DNA of 19,792 bases from Phycisphaerae bacterium (GTDB lineage Bacteria > Planctomycetota > Phycisphaerae > UBA1845 > Fen-1342): NCBI GenBank assembly GCA_022842805.1, contig JALHOX010000025.1, forward strand, positions 1 through 19,792. The letters run 5' to 3'. The notes under the pieces are model-generated. The model ran no database searches. It was not told the origin of the DNA and saw only the letters and a program-made list of their open reading frames with translations. Position numbers and translations under genes: made by a program. Within the stretch, counting starts at the first letter, position 1. Each line of letters opens with the position of its first letter. Of this stretch, positions 7,016 through 15,276 are shown one piece after another.

Positions 7016-7183
7016 ATGGCGAAGGCCAAGAAGAAGGCTGCCAAGAAGACAGCCAAGAAGACCGCGAAGAAGGCTACGAAGAAGGCCGCCAAGAAGACTG
7101 CAAAGAAGAAGACCGCCAAGAAGAAGACCGCTAAGAAGGCTTCGACCGGCGGCGGTATGTCTTCCGGCTCGATCTTCGGCTAA
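7016..7183 (+). CDS. Small lysine-rich histone H1-like protein
   Basis: A 55-residue, extremely basic protein that begins MAKAKKKAAKKTAKKTAKKA. It consists of KKTA/KKAA repeats to about residue 42 and ends STGGGMSSGSIFG. Similar lysine/alanine/threonine repeats occur in histone H1 tails and in bacterial H1-like (Hc1-type, AlgP-type) nucleoid proteins, so DNA binding and compaction is the likely role. An ideal AAGGAG (7003-7008) lies seven bases before the ATG at 7016, deciding this start against the ATG at 7012, whose frame would give an acidic Glu/Gln-rich peptide. It sits 36 bases after smc with no visible terminator or promoter between, so co-transcription is plausible. There is no globular domain. 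The non-basic glycine/serine C-terminus is a distinctive feature. Confidence 0.8.
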   Translation: MAKAKKKAAKKTAKKTAKKATKKAAKKTAKKKTAKKKTAKKASTGGGMSSGSIFG

Positions 7184-7599
7184 TTGGCTTTCGGAAGCGA
7201 CCAGCGCGCATGATGCGACGACACGCTACACGGCACACCAGGCTCGATCTGTCGGCAAAATCGCGTCGACAGCCCGCGAGCATTTCTTGCGCCACTGCGA
7301 CGACCTGACCGCGAACGCGCGGCGGAAGTCGCCAAGAAGAACAGCCGTTGCGTCGATCGTTGGATCTTGATCGCGACAGTCATTCCGATCGCTCTTCGAA
7401 GACTCTTCAACAAAGCGCCCACCCGGGTTCGTACGCGCCGACGGTGATCCGCCGTCATGCGGGCGAAACGGAGGGCGTTTGTTTTTGCGCCCGTGTCGGA
7501 GCGGTAAAGGGGTGGAACCACAGCGATACAGCAATGAAATGGTGAAACTCTGTTACCGCTGGGCAAGCGGATCGACTCTGCGACGATGGGCGGCGGGGG
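7184..7599. other. Convergent gene-free stretch
   Basis: Between the H1-like gene and the peptidase terminator there are about 415 bases with no gene I can support. Minus-strand frames (for example 7180-7638) are arginine-rich and match nothing. Small hairpins occur (GCTT/AAGC just after the stop at about 7187-7198; GACGG/CCGTC near 7440-7456; GGGCG/CGCCC around 7474-7494). None has a clear U-tract, so the terminator of the upstream gene is not evident. Confidence 0.45.
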
Positions 7600-7636
7600 A
7601 AACGAAGGCGGCGTTCCGAGATTGTCGGAACGCCGC
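7600..7636 (-). terminator. Rho-independent terminator of peptidase gene
   Basis: A perfect 12-bp stem (7608-7619/7625-7636, 5-nt loop) lies 33 bases after the stop codon of the minus-strand peptidase. On the minus strand it is followed by CTTCGTTTCCC, a modest U-tract. Confidence 0.75.
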
Positions 7637-7669
7637 ACAAGGGCTTTGCGTTTGGAGAGCCTGGGGGGC

Positions 7670-9847
7670 TTACTCGCTCGAAATCAGGGGCGAGGAGTGG
7701 CCAAGGTCGACCTTGACGTCGAGCGTCTTCACGAGGAAGGCCCACTGATCGGCCCATTCGCCGACCTGCTTGCTCAGCGGCTTGCCGGCGCCGTGGCCCG
7801 CCGCCTTCTCGATGCGGATCAGCGTCGGGGCCGGACCGGCCTGGGCGGCCTGCAACGCGGCGGCAAACTTGAAGCTATGCGACGGATCGACGCGGTCGTC
7901 GTGGTCGCCGGTGGTGATCATCGTGGCCGGATAGCTCGTGCCGGGCTTGAGGTTGTGCAGCGGGCTATAGGCATAGAGCACGCTGAAGTCGTCGGGCTTG
8001 TCGGCGCAGCCGTAGTCGCTGGTCCAGGCCCAGCCGATGCTGAACTTGTGGAAGCGCAGCATGTCGAGCACGCCCACGCCCGGCAGAGCCGCGCCGAAGA
8101 GATCCGGTCGCTGCGTCATGCAGGCGCCGACCAGCAACCCGCCGTTGCTGCGACCGTGAATCGCGAGCCGCGAGCTGCGGGTGTATTTGTTCGCGATCAG
8201 CCATTCGCCGGCGGCGATGAAATCGTCGAACACGTTCTGCTTGTTCTTGAGCCGGCCGGCGTCGTGCCAGGCGGTGCCGAATTCGCCGCCGCCGCGAATA
8301 TTCGCGACCGCGTAGATGCCGCCCAGCTCCAGCCAGACGACATAGGCCGGCGAGAAGGCGGGCGTAATCGGAATGTTGAAGCCGCCGTAGCCATAGAGCA
8401 GGGTGGGGTTCTCGCCGTTGAGCTGCAGATCCTTGCGATGCGTCAGGAACATCGGGATCTTGGTGCCGTCCTTGCTCGGATAGCTGATCTGCGTGGTGAC
8501 ATAGCGATCGGGCTGGAAGTTCACCTTGGACTGCTTCCAGGCGGTCGATTCATCGGTCTTCAGGTCATAGCGGAAGATCGTCGGCGGCACGGTGAAGCTG
8601 GTGTAGGAATAGAACGTTTCCGTGTCGGCGCGCTTCCCGCCAAAACCCGACGCTGAGCCCAGACCCGGCAGGGGCACATCGCCCAGTCGCTTGCCGGCGA
8701 GGTCGTAGATGCCGATGGTCGTGCAGGCGTTCTTGAGGTAGGTGACGAAGAAGCGGTTGCCGAGCAGGTTCGCGCCCTGCATCGTGTCCTCGGTCTCGGC
8801 CACCACCTGCTGCCAGTTTTCGGGCTGCGGCTTGCGCAGATCGATGGCGATGATGCGGCTGCGCGGGGCGTCCTTGTCGGTCTTGAACCAGAAGATCGGC
8901 CCGTCGTTGTCGATGAAGTCATACTCAGCGTCGAAGCCGTCGAGCAGGGGGACGATCATCGCGTCGGGCTTGCCGAGCTCCTGGTAATAGACGCGGTTCT
9001 TCTGCTCGGTGCCCTGCGAGATGCTGATGATGAGGAACTTGCCGTCATCGGTCACGCCCGCGCCGAAGCCCCACTCCTTGTGGTCGGGCCGCTCATAAAT
9101 GAGCTTGTCCGCCGACTGCGGCGTGCCGACCTCGTGGTAGTAGAGCTTTTGGTTGTAATTCGAGACTTGATACTGATTTTTGTCCTTGGGCGGCTCGTCG
9201 TAGCGCGAGTAATAGAAGCCCTTGTTGTCGGGCGTCCACGCCGCGCTCGAGAACTTGATCCACTTCAGCACATCGGGCAGATCGGCGCCGGTGTCGACGT
9301 CGCGTATCCGCATCTCGACCCAGTCGCTGCCGGCGCTGGAGAGGCCGTACGCCATCTTCTTGCCGTCGTCGCTGATGGTCAGGCTGGAAATGGCGACGGT
9401 GCCATCCTTGGAGAGCGTGTTCGGATCGAGCAGGACGGTCGGCGCGGCGCTGAGCGACGTGGCCCAGTACATCACCGATTGATTCTGCAATCCGTCGTTG
9501 CGCGAGAAGAAGTAGCGCTCACCCGTCTTGTTCGGGGCGGAGTAGCGCTCGTAATTCCAGATTTCGAGCAGTCGCTTTTGAATCGCCTCTCGAGCGGGGA
9601 TCTGCTCCAGCATCCCGAAGGTGACGGCGTTTTGGGCGTCGACCCAGGCGGCGGTCTCCGGCGCGTCCAGATTTTCGAGCCAGCGATAGGGGTCCGCGAC
9701 CTTGGTCCCGTGAAAGTCGTCGACCTGGTCGACCTTTTTCGATTCCGGATAGGGCGAGCGGGCCGGCGGGGTCTCGGCGAAGGCGACGAGCGGCAGAATC
9801 GTGCCGAACATCCAGATCGCTCTCAGCGTGGCAGTCTTGCGCTGCAT
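7670..9847 (-). CDS. Secreted prolyl oligopeptidase (family S9A)
   Basis: A serine peptidase that cleaves short peptides after proline. The protein has 725 residues. An N-terminal signal peptide (about 1-25, ending VAFAETPP) suggests a periplasmic location. Next come the prolyl oligopeptidase N-terminal beta-propeller region (YRWLENL near 50, repeated beta-rich segments to about 420) and a C-terminal alpha/beta hydrolase domain. Catalytic residues are Ser567 in GRSNGG, Asp650 in GDHDDRVDPSHS and His685 in AAGHGAG. The YGYGGFNIP and NIRGGGEFG blocks are typical of S9A. The start at 9847 has GGAG nine bases upstream. The gene diverges from fmt across about 160 bases that hold an AT-rich GTATTATG island, a possible shared -10 region. 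A perfect hairpin terminator follows the gene. Confidence 0.93.
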   Translation of the reverse strand: MQRKTATLRAIWMFGTILPLVAFAETPPARSPYPESKKVDQVDDFHGTKVADPYRWLENLDAPETAAWVDAQNAVTFGMLEQIPAREAIQKRLLEIWNYERYSAPNKTGERYFFSRNDGLQNQSVMYWATSLSAAPTVLLDPNTLSKDGTVAISSLTISDDGKKMAYGLSSAGSDWVEMRIRDVDTGADLPDVLKWIKFSSAAWTPDNKGFYYSRYDEPPKDKNQYQVSNYNQKLYYHEVGTPQSADKLIYERPDHKEWGFGAGVTDDGKFLIISISQGTEQKNRVYYQELGKPDAMIVPLLDGFDAEYDFIDNDGPIFWFKTDKDAPRSRIIAIDLRKPQPENWQQVVAETEDTMQGANLLGNRFFVTYLKNACTTIGIYDLAGKRLGDVPLPGLGSASGFGGKRADTETFYSYTSFTVPPTIFRYDLKTDESTAWKQSKVNFQPDRYVTTQISYPSKDGTKIPMFLTHRKDLQLNGENPTLLYGYGGFNIPITPAFSPAYVVWLELGGIYAVANIRGGGEFGTAWHDAGRLKNKQNVFDDFIAAGEWLIANKYTRSSRLAIHGRSNGGLLVGACMTQRPDLFGAALPGVGVLDMLRFHKFSIGWAWTSDYGCADKPDDFSVLYAYSPLHNLKPGTSYPATMITTGDHDDRVDPSHSFKFAAALQAAQAGPAPTLIRIEKAAGHGAGKPLSKQVGEWADQWAFLVKTLDVKVDLGHSSPLISSE

Positions 9848-10009
9848 GTTTTGATCTCCGTGTGAGGCGCGCGGCGGAATGGCCGCGGGCGGCGCGTTCG
9901 TCGGCTCATGGCGAAAACCGCGCTCCGCGTATTATGCGGCGTCGCCGGTCGCGGCGAAACGGTCCGGCGCGACGATCCGCGCGGTTCTGATCAGGATTGG
10001 ATGCACGGC

Positions 10010-10957
10010 ATGCGGCTTGTATTCCTCGGCACCGGCGATTTTGCGGTGGCGGCGCTGCGATCGCTGGTCGCGGCGCGGCACGAGGTGATTCTCGCCGTGA
10101 GCCAGCCCGATCGACCCGCCGGCCGTGGGATGAGAATTGAGCCGACGCCGGTGCGTCGCGCTGCCGAGGACCTCGGTCTGCCGCACGATCAGGCGGCGGA
10201 TGTGAACGCGGGTGAATTCGTTAAGCGCTTTGCCGACGCCGAGTTGGGCGTCGTTGTCGCTTTTGGTCAAAAGCTGGGTGAGGATGTGCTGTCGGCCCCA
10301 CGGCGGGGTTGGATCAACATTCACGGCTCGCTTTTGCCGAAGTATCGCGGGGCGGCGCCCTACCAGTGGGCCGTGCTCAATGGCGACGCGGAAAGCGGCG
10401 TGACGACCTTTCAACTCAATCCGCGCTGGGACAGCGGCGCGATCTGGGACCAGGCCCGCACACCGATCGGCGAAACCGAGACGGCCGACGAGTTGCACGA
10501 TCGGCTGGCGCTGCTCGGGGCGGACCTGATTCTCAAAACGTTGCGGCGCGTCGCGGCAGGGGAGCAGCCCTCGGCTCAAAACGACGGCCTCGCGACGCGC
10601 GCGCCGAAGTTGAAGAAGAGCGACGGCTATCTCGACTGGCATCGCCCCGCGCCCGAGTTGGTGCGCTGGATCAATGGGCTCTGGTCGTGGCCGACGGCCA
10701 CCAGCGAATTTGTCTCGGCCGATGGAAAACGCGAGCGGGTGCAACTGGCGCGAGCTCAACTCATCGACCCGACAGCCGTCGCCGCCGGCGTCGCGCCCGG
10801 ATCGCTTCGAGCCGACGGTTGCGTGCAGTGCGGCAGCGGAGTGTTGAAAATTCTGGAGATCAAGCCCGCCGGCAAAGCGAAGATGGCTTTCGCGGCCTTT
10901 GCCAACGGACGCAAGCTGCGCGGCGATGAGCGGCTGGAACGCGTGGTCGAGCCATGA
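10010..10957 (+). CDS. fmt: Methionyl-tRNA formyltransferase
   Basis: Transfers a formyl group from 10-formyltetrahydrofolate to the amino group of initiator Met-tRNA, providing fMet for translation initiation. With this start the protein has 315 residues, the usual length. The N-terminal domain begins MRLVFLGTGDFAV. The catalytic triad equivalents are Asn103 and His105 (NIHGSLLPKYRGAAP) and Asp141 (WDSGAIWDQ), offset by five from the E. coli residues. The C-terminal OB-like domain follows (KKSDGYLDWHRP, INGLWSWPTA). The family N-terminus argues for 10010. An in-frame ATG at 10001 lies only 4 bases after AGGA and would add three residues; the ATG at 9908 would add an unrelated 34-residue stretch. 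The stop overlaps the rsmB start (ATGA). The usual partner def is not beside it. Confidence 0.93.
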   Translation: MRLVFLGTGDFAVAALRSLVAARHEVILAVSQPDRPAGRGMRIEPTPVRRAAEDLGLPHDQAADVNAGEFVKRFADAELGVVVAFGQKLGEDVLSAPRRGWINIHGSLLPKYRGAAPYQWAVLNGDAESGVTTFQLNPRWDSGAIWDQARTPIGETETADELHDRLALLGADLILKTLRRVAAGEQPSAQNDGLATRAPKLKKSDGYLDWHRPAPELVRWINGLWSWPTATSEFVSADGKRERVQLARAQLIDPTAVAAGVAPGSLRADGCVQCGSGVLKILEIKPAGKAKMAFAAFANGRKLRGDERLERVVEP

Positions 10958-12459
10958 GCGCACGCGGGAAAGGGGGGCGCAAGTCGGCGCCTGATTCGGC
11001 AAAGCCGCATCGCGCATCGCCCGCGCGCGACCTGGCGTGGTCGGCGGTCCTCGCGGCGTTGGAGCGCCGCACATTTATCAGTGACTTGCTGTCGGAGCGC
11101 AAAGACGCCGCCGACCTTTCGCCGCGCGACGCTGCACTGGCGTCGACCATTGCGCGGTCGGCCTTGCGACACGGCGCGACGATCGACGCGGTGCTCAGCA
11201 GCGTCGCCGATTATGAGCCGCGCCGCGTGCCGCCGGGGCTGCGCGCGGTGCTGCACGTGGCGGCGACGCAGATTCTCTACCTCGATCGGATTCCCGTCTC
11301 GGCTGCGGTGAACGAGGCCGTCTCGCAGGCTCGCCGCGTCGAGAGCGCTGCCGGCTCGCGCATGGTCAACGCGCTGCTGCGGCGGCTGACTGGCGCGATC
11401 GCCGAGCGGCGGACCGCGTGGCTGCCCGACCGATTTGATCTTGTCCGCGTCTCGTGGGGCGAGGCCTGTCGCTTTGATCGCGAGGTGTTTCACATCAGAA
11501 CGGACAGCGGCGACGAACTGACGCGCCTCGCCGCCATGTCCGGTACGCCACACGCGTTGCTCGCGGAGCTGCGTCCGCACGTCTCTCCCGCGGACCTCGC
11601 CGCCGTCGCATGGGCGAGTCAGGCCCAACCGCCGCTGGTGCTTCATCGCAATCCGCAGCGTCTCGATGCAGCCGGATTCGAAGCAGGCGTGCGCGAGGCG
11701 CTGGCAGAGGCCGACGCCGGCTCGGTCGAAACTGCAGCAGCGGTCGAGTTCGCCGGCGCGGCCGCGTTCGTTCGGGCCGATGAGTCGTCGCGCGTGCTGG
11801 CGCTATTGCGCGACGGCAACGCCTATGCGCAGGACGCCACCGCCCACGCCATCTCGCTCGAACTGCGCCCCACCGCCGGCGAGAAGATTCTCGACTATTG
11901 CGCCGCGCCCGGCGGCAAGTCGCTCACGCTCGCTTTCGCCACGGGCCGCGATGTTTCCATCGTCGCGACCGACATTTCGGCCGCGCGGCTCCGCCCACTT
12001 CGCCAGCAGGTCGAGCTGCACGGCCTGAGCGATCGAATCCGCGTTTGCTCCCTCGACAAGGACGGCCGCCTGATCGATGACGACGCGCGGTCCTTCGACG
12101 CGGCGATCGTCGATGTTCCCTGTTCTAACACCGGCGTTCTCGCCCGCCGCCCCGAAGCCCGCCTCCGCATCGACGCCGCCCACACCCGCTCGCTCCGCGC
12201 CGCGCAACTCGAAGCCCTCTGCCGCGCGGCCCGAACCGTGCGAGTCGGCGGTCGCATGATCTACAGCACATGCAGCATTCAGCCCGCGGAAAACGGCGAA
12301 CTCGTGCGGGCCTGGTTGCGGCGCGATTATCCTGCGGGCGAGGAGAACCCGGGAGCTTGGGCCTTGGTTCGCGAGCGGCTTCACCTGCCGCGGTGGGGCG
12401 CGAATCTGTGCGACTGGCGCGACGGGGGGTATTTCGCGGAGCTCACGCACGAGAGATGA
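10954..12459 (+). CDS. rsmB: 16S rRNA (cytosine-967-C5)-methyltransferase
   Basis: Methylates C967 of 16S rRNA using S-adenosylmethionine. It has 501 residues, slightly longer than the typical 430-450. A NusB-like RNA-binding domain occupies about residues 25-165 (RDLAWSAVLAALERR, VLHVAATQILYLDRIPVSAAVNEAV). The methyltransferase domain has motif I DYCAAPGGKS (314-323), the DVPCSNTGV motif with Cys390, and the second catalytic cysteine Cys440 in YSTCSIQPAENGE. These two cysteines are the hallmark of RNA m5C methyltransferases. The ATG overlaps the fmt stop by four bases, so the pair is translationally coupled, as often seen for fmt-rsmB (sun). The stop codon lies within one arm of an inverted repeat (12455-12464). 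Confidence 0.93.
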   Translation: MSARGKGGRKSAPDSAKPHRASPARDLAWSAVLAALERRTFISDLLSERKDAADLSPRDAALASTIARSALRHGATIDAVLSSVADYEPRRVPPGLRAVLHVAATQILYLDRIPVSAAVNEAVSQARRVESAAGSRMVNALLRRLTGAIAERRTAWLPDRFDLVRVSWGEACRFDREVFHIRTDSGDELTRLAAMSGTPHALLAELRPHVSPADLAAVAWASQAQPPLVLHRNPQRLDAAGFEAGVREALAEADAGSVETAAAVEFAGAAAFVRADESSRVLALLRDGNAYAQDATAHAISLELRPTAGEKILDYCAAPGGKSLTLAFATGRDVSIVATDISAARLRPLRQQVELHGLSDRIRVCSLDKDGRLIDDDARSFDAAIVDVPCSNTGVLARRPEARLRIDAAHTRSLRAAQLEALCRAARTVRVGGRMIYSTCSIQPAENGELVRAWLRRDYPAGEENPGAWALVRERLHLPRWGANLCDWRDGGYFAELTHER

Positions 12460-12556
12460 GGCACATGCGTGGTGCCACTGCTCTGTGAGCAGTCTCTTCG
12501 GGGAGCGAGTGGACGTCGTCGTCTCCGACCAACTCCGGTGACTCGCGTGCCTCATC
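12455..12556. repeat. Inverted repeat enclosing dispersed-repeat copy C
   Basis: GATGAGGCAC (12455-12464) and GTGCCTCATC (12547-12556) are perfect 10-bp inverted ends, 82 bases apart. Inside lies copy C of the palindromic repeat (12472-12493), an exact inverted match of 22 bases to 894-915. The left end overlaps the rsmB stop codon. The arrangement resembles a miniature inverted-repeat or REP-like element, but no target-site duplication was seen. Confidence 0.45.
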
Positions 12557-12604
12557 AAGCCCCATGAAACAAGAATCGCAACCAGACCCTGAGAACCCGC
12601 CGCG

Positions 12605-12624
12605 ATCCAGAATCCAGAATTCTG
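12605..12624. repeat. ATCCAGA direct repeat with CAGAATTCTG palindrome
   Basis: ATCCAGA occurs twice in tandem (12605-12618), and the 10-bp palindrome CAGAATTCTG occupies 12615-12624. It lies between the convergent rsmB and propeller-protein genes. Its role is unknown; no U-tract follows. Confidence 0.4.
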
Positions 12625-12657
12625 ACAAAGTGAGCGACCCGAGCCGCTCCCCGCCAA

Positions 12658-15021
12658 TCATCGTCCGGTCAGCAAACTCACGAACCCGCCGATATCCGCA
12701 ACCGTGACAAAACCGTCCCGGTTCACGTCCGCACTGTTGATGTCGCAATCCGGATACGCCGTCGCATATCCGCTGGGGTCGATCAGCGCGAGAACGAATC
12801 CGCCTATGTCGGCAACAGTGACGAACGTGTCGCAGTTCATATCGCCGACCAGCGGGGCGTCAGCCTCGCACACCCAGCGCGCCCAATATGCGGAGATATT
12901 GGGACCAGCGATGATGAAATTGCCGCCGGCGACAAGATCGCCTGTCGCTAGCAAAGTCAGTGCTGATACCTTTGAAAAAAAATCTCCCGTCATTCCTGCA
13001 TCGAAAGCCGACCATGAATGGCCGTCCCAACGCGCGATGCGATTCGCGGGCAGGTTGCCAGCGGTCGCAAAAGAGCCGCCGGCCACGATGTCGCCGTCGC
13101 GCGTCGTCGAGAGTGCAAGTACTTCTCCCGATAGCCCGGTTCCAAGCGGAAACCAAGACACACCGTCCCACCTTGCGATGCCGTTGAGTGTCAGACCATC
13201 CGTAGTAGCGCTAAAACTTCCTCCACAAACCACGTCGCCCCCCGGCTGCGAATCGAGCGCATACACCCATCCATTCATCCCCACCCCAACGGGCGACCAA
13301 GAAAAGCCGTCCCACTTCGCAACGCGATTAGCAGGCACGCCTCCGGCGGTCGTGAATGCACCGCCCGCCACTAAGTCGCCGTTTGCGCTAGTAGTCAGCG
13401 CGAACACCCAGTCGTTCATGCCGGTACCCAGCGGCGTCCATAACGCGCCGTCCCATCGTGCGATACGGTTCGCGACAGCTCCGCCGGCTCGGGTGAAGTG
13501 GCCGCCAACCACCAAATCGCCATTGGGAAGAGCGGCTATGGCTCGAACGGTATTGTTTGTGCCAGCTCCAAGGGCAAACCATTGCTCGCCATCCCAGCGC
13601 GCCACGCCATTGAACGCGGCAATGCCGCCGGAGCTCGCAACTGTGCCGCCCGCGACCAAGTCGCCGTCGGAGAGAACCTCGAGCGCGCGTACGCCACCCG
13701 GCAATCCCGCCGCGAACGGATGCCAAGCCTGACCATCCCACCTTCCGATGTGAGTGCAAATTTCGCCGTCGGCAGCCGTGAAGTTGCCACCGGCGACAAG
13801 TTCACCGCTTGGGAGCGTTGTCATTGCGAAGACCTCGCCGTTCAAGCCGCGCCCGAGCGGCAGCCAGAATTTGCCGCTCCAGCGCGCGATGTTGAGCGCC
13901 GCGCGTTCCCCAGTCTGATCGAACTGGCCCGCCGCAATCAGCTCCCCGTTTGGCGCCAGCGCCAAGGCCAAAACGTCGCTAAGTATTCCCTCTCCGATCG
14001 GCTCCCAGGTAACCCCGTTCCAGGAGGCTACGTGGTTGACGAACAGTGAGCCGGTGTTCGAGAAATAACCTCCCGCCACGAGGTCGCCCGTAGGCAGCGT
14101 CATCAGCGACATCACCGCATCGTCAAAGCCGTTACCGAGCGCAGACCACGCTTTTCCGTCCCAAAGTGCGACACGGTTGGCTTCGATACCACCGGCCGTG
14201 GAAAATCGCCCCCCGGCTACCACGTCATCGTTCGGAAGCGTCAGCAACGAATGGACATCAGGGAACGAGCTTCCCTGAAAACCCGTTCCGAGTGGTGACC
14301 AATCGACTCCGTTCCACTGGGCAATTCCGCTCACCGGTACGCCGCCAGCCATCGAAAAGCTGCCGCCGGCCACCAAAGTGCCATCAAGACGCGACGTGAG
14401 CGCGAATACTCGATTGTTGACGCCGCTCCCCAACGGCGACCAAAAGTCTCCGTTCCATCTCGCAATGCCGACCGCCGCGACACCCCCTGCCGAGTAAATT
14501 GTCCCGCCCGCCACCAAATCGCCATTGGGGAGCAATTCAAGCGCGTCAACGCCGCCGAGTATCCCGGTTCCGAGCGGGCCCCATCTGTTGCCTTCCCAAC
14601 GCGCAATCGAACTGGTATTCGCCGCGCCCGCCGTCGTGAAATGCCCGCCCGCCACCAAGTCGCCGTTGGCCAACGTCGTAAGTGCGGTCACCCACCCATC
14701 CATCCCGGACCCGAGCGGCGACCAAGCGTCGCCGTCCCAACTCGCGATGCGGGTTGCGGATGTTTCGCCGGCTAGAGTGAAATTGCCAGCAACGATCAAA
14801 CGCGCCGGAAGTGGGCCACCGGCGTCAGGGTCCCAGGTGGTCGCCGCTGCTACGAACCCATTTGTGCCGGGAATGCCGCCGCCAGACACCCACTCGCACT
14901 GCTGCGCCGCAGCGTGGTGGGAACTACCAAGCACGCCCAGCAGCATCCCAAGCACGACGGAAGACACGCGACGCACCCCGTCCGCTCGCCGGTCCAATGC
15001 TCTTCGTATCCCGTCTCGCAT
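12658..15021 (-). CDS. Secreted propeller-repeat protein with dockerin-like tail
   Basis: A 787-residue exported protein of unknown substrate. An Arg-rich n-region and hydrophobic core (about 19-40, ending HHAAAQQ) form a signal peptide. Fourteen repeats of about 47 residues follow (roughly 55-715). Their consensus is LPNGDLVAGGxFTTAGG, then ANRIARWDGxxWxPLGTGM and a VxALTT strand. Similar VAGG/WDG/LG repeats occur in delta-60-type and Rax2-like beta-propellers, so two seven-bladed propellers would be a natural reading (inference). Residues about 723-787 carry two Ca-binding-like loops, GDMNCDTFVTVADIGGFV and DVNRDGFVTVADIGGFV, as in planctomycete dockerin type I tails. The ATG at 15021 follows GGGGACGATTC. 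No strong terminator is visible downstream; GAGCG/CGCTC near 12636-12653 is weak. The role is probably extracellular or cell-surface. Confidence 0.85.
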   Translation of the reverse strand: MRDGIRRALDRRADGVRRVSSVVLGMLLGVLGSSHHAAAQQCEWVSGGGIPGTNGFVAAATTWDPDAGGPLPARLIVAGNFTLAGETSATRIASWDGDAWSPLGSGMDGWVTALTTLANGDLVAGGHFTTAGAANTSSIARWEGNRWGPLGTGILGGVDALELLPNGDLVAGGTIYSAGGVAAVGIARWNGDFWSPLGSGVNNRVFALTSRLDGTLVAGGSFSMAGGVPVSGIAQWNGVDWSPLGTGFQGSSFPDVHSLLTLPNDDVVAGGRFSTAGGIEANRVALWDGKAWSALGNGFDDAVMSLMTLPTGDLVAGGYFSNTGSLFVNHVASWNGVTWEPIGEGILSDVLALALAPNGELIAAGQFDQTGERAALNIARWSGKFWLPLGRGLNGEVFAMTTLPSGELVAGGNFTAADGEICTHIGRWDGQAWHPFAAGLPGGVRALEVLSDGDLVAGGTVASSGGIAAFNGVARWDGEQWFALGAGTNNTVRAIAALPNGDLVVGGHFTRAGGAVANRIARWDGALWTPLGTGMNDWVFALTTSANGDLVAGGAFTTAGGVPANRVAKWDGFSWSPVGVGMNGWVYALDSQPGGDVVCGGSFSATTDGLTLNGIARWDGVSWFPLGTGLSGEVLALSTTRDGDIVAGGSFATAGNLPANRIARWDGHSWSAFDAGMTGDFFSKVSALTLLATGDLVAGGNFIIAGPNISAYWARWVCEADAPLVGDMNCDTFVTVADIGGFVLALIDPSGYATAYPDCDINSADVNRDGFVTVADIGGFVSLLTGR

Positions 15022-15193
15022 GAATCGTCCCCAATATCCCCGGTTTGCGACGTTGTCGAAGCTGTTTTGCGCGCGAGATAGACGCGCCGGAGATCAGTTT
15101 ATGATCGTTGAAAGGCACCCCCGGATCAACCCCATTTCGTCCGCCGGCGCGATAACCGACCAATCCCCGGGATCGCGACAGCGCCCCGCCCCC
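15022..15193. other. Spacer upstream of propeller-protein gene
   Basis: This stretch between the rplT terminator and the repeat-protein gene must hold the promoter of the latter. A weak candidate on the minus strand is TTCGAC, a 16-base spacer and GATATT, close to the start codon. A GATCA/TGATC stem lies around 15091-15105. Confidence 0.3.
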
Positions 15194-15241
15194 AAAAAAA
15201 CGAGAGAACGCGACCCACCGCGCATGAGGTGGACCGCGTTC
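15194..15241 (-). terminator. Rho-independent terminator of rpmI-rplT
   Basis: On the minus strand a 14-bp stem with two G-U pairs (15241-15228/15219-15206, loop TCATGCGC) is followed by TCTCG and seven T (15200-15194). It lies 36 bases after the rplT stop and is the strongest terminator in the window. Confidence 0.9.
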
Positions 15242-15276
15242 GCTGATCAAACCGTCGACCGAATCGACCGCCGGCC

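Noticed and set aside
7012..7134. Alternative frame giving a 40-aa Glu/Gln-rich peptide inside the H1-like gene
   Set aside because: It results from frame-shifted AAG repeats; the Shine-Dalgarno spacing favours the ATG at 7016.
7180..7638. 152-aa minus-strand ORF between the H1-like gene and the peptidase
   Set aside because: Arg-rich, no family, and its start lies within the peptidase terminator hairpin.
7586..8656. 356-aa plus-strand ORF antisense to the peptidase
   Set aside because: It runs over the terminator and the catalytic domain of the S9A gene in reverse; no motif supports it.
9925..9940. Bidirectional promoter at the GTATTATG island between the peptidase and fmt
   Set aside because: -10-like hexamers exist on both strands, but no acceptable -35 sequence lies at the right distance on either, so it was not listed as a promoter.
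9908..10009. N-terminal extension of fmt from ATG 9908
   Set aside because: The 34 added residues have no counterpart in the family and would occupy the probable promoter region.
12704..13732. 342-aa plus-strand ORF antisense to the propeller-repeat gene
   Set aside because: It is repetitive only because the sense gene is; the sense frame has a signal peptide and dockerin-like tail.
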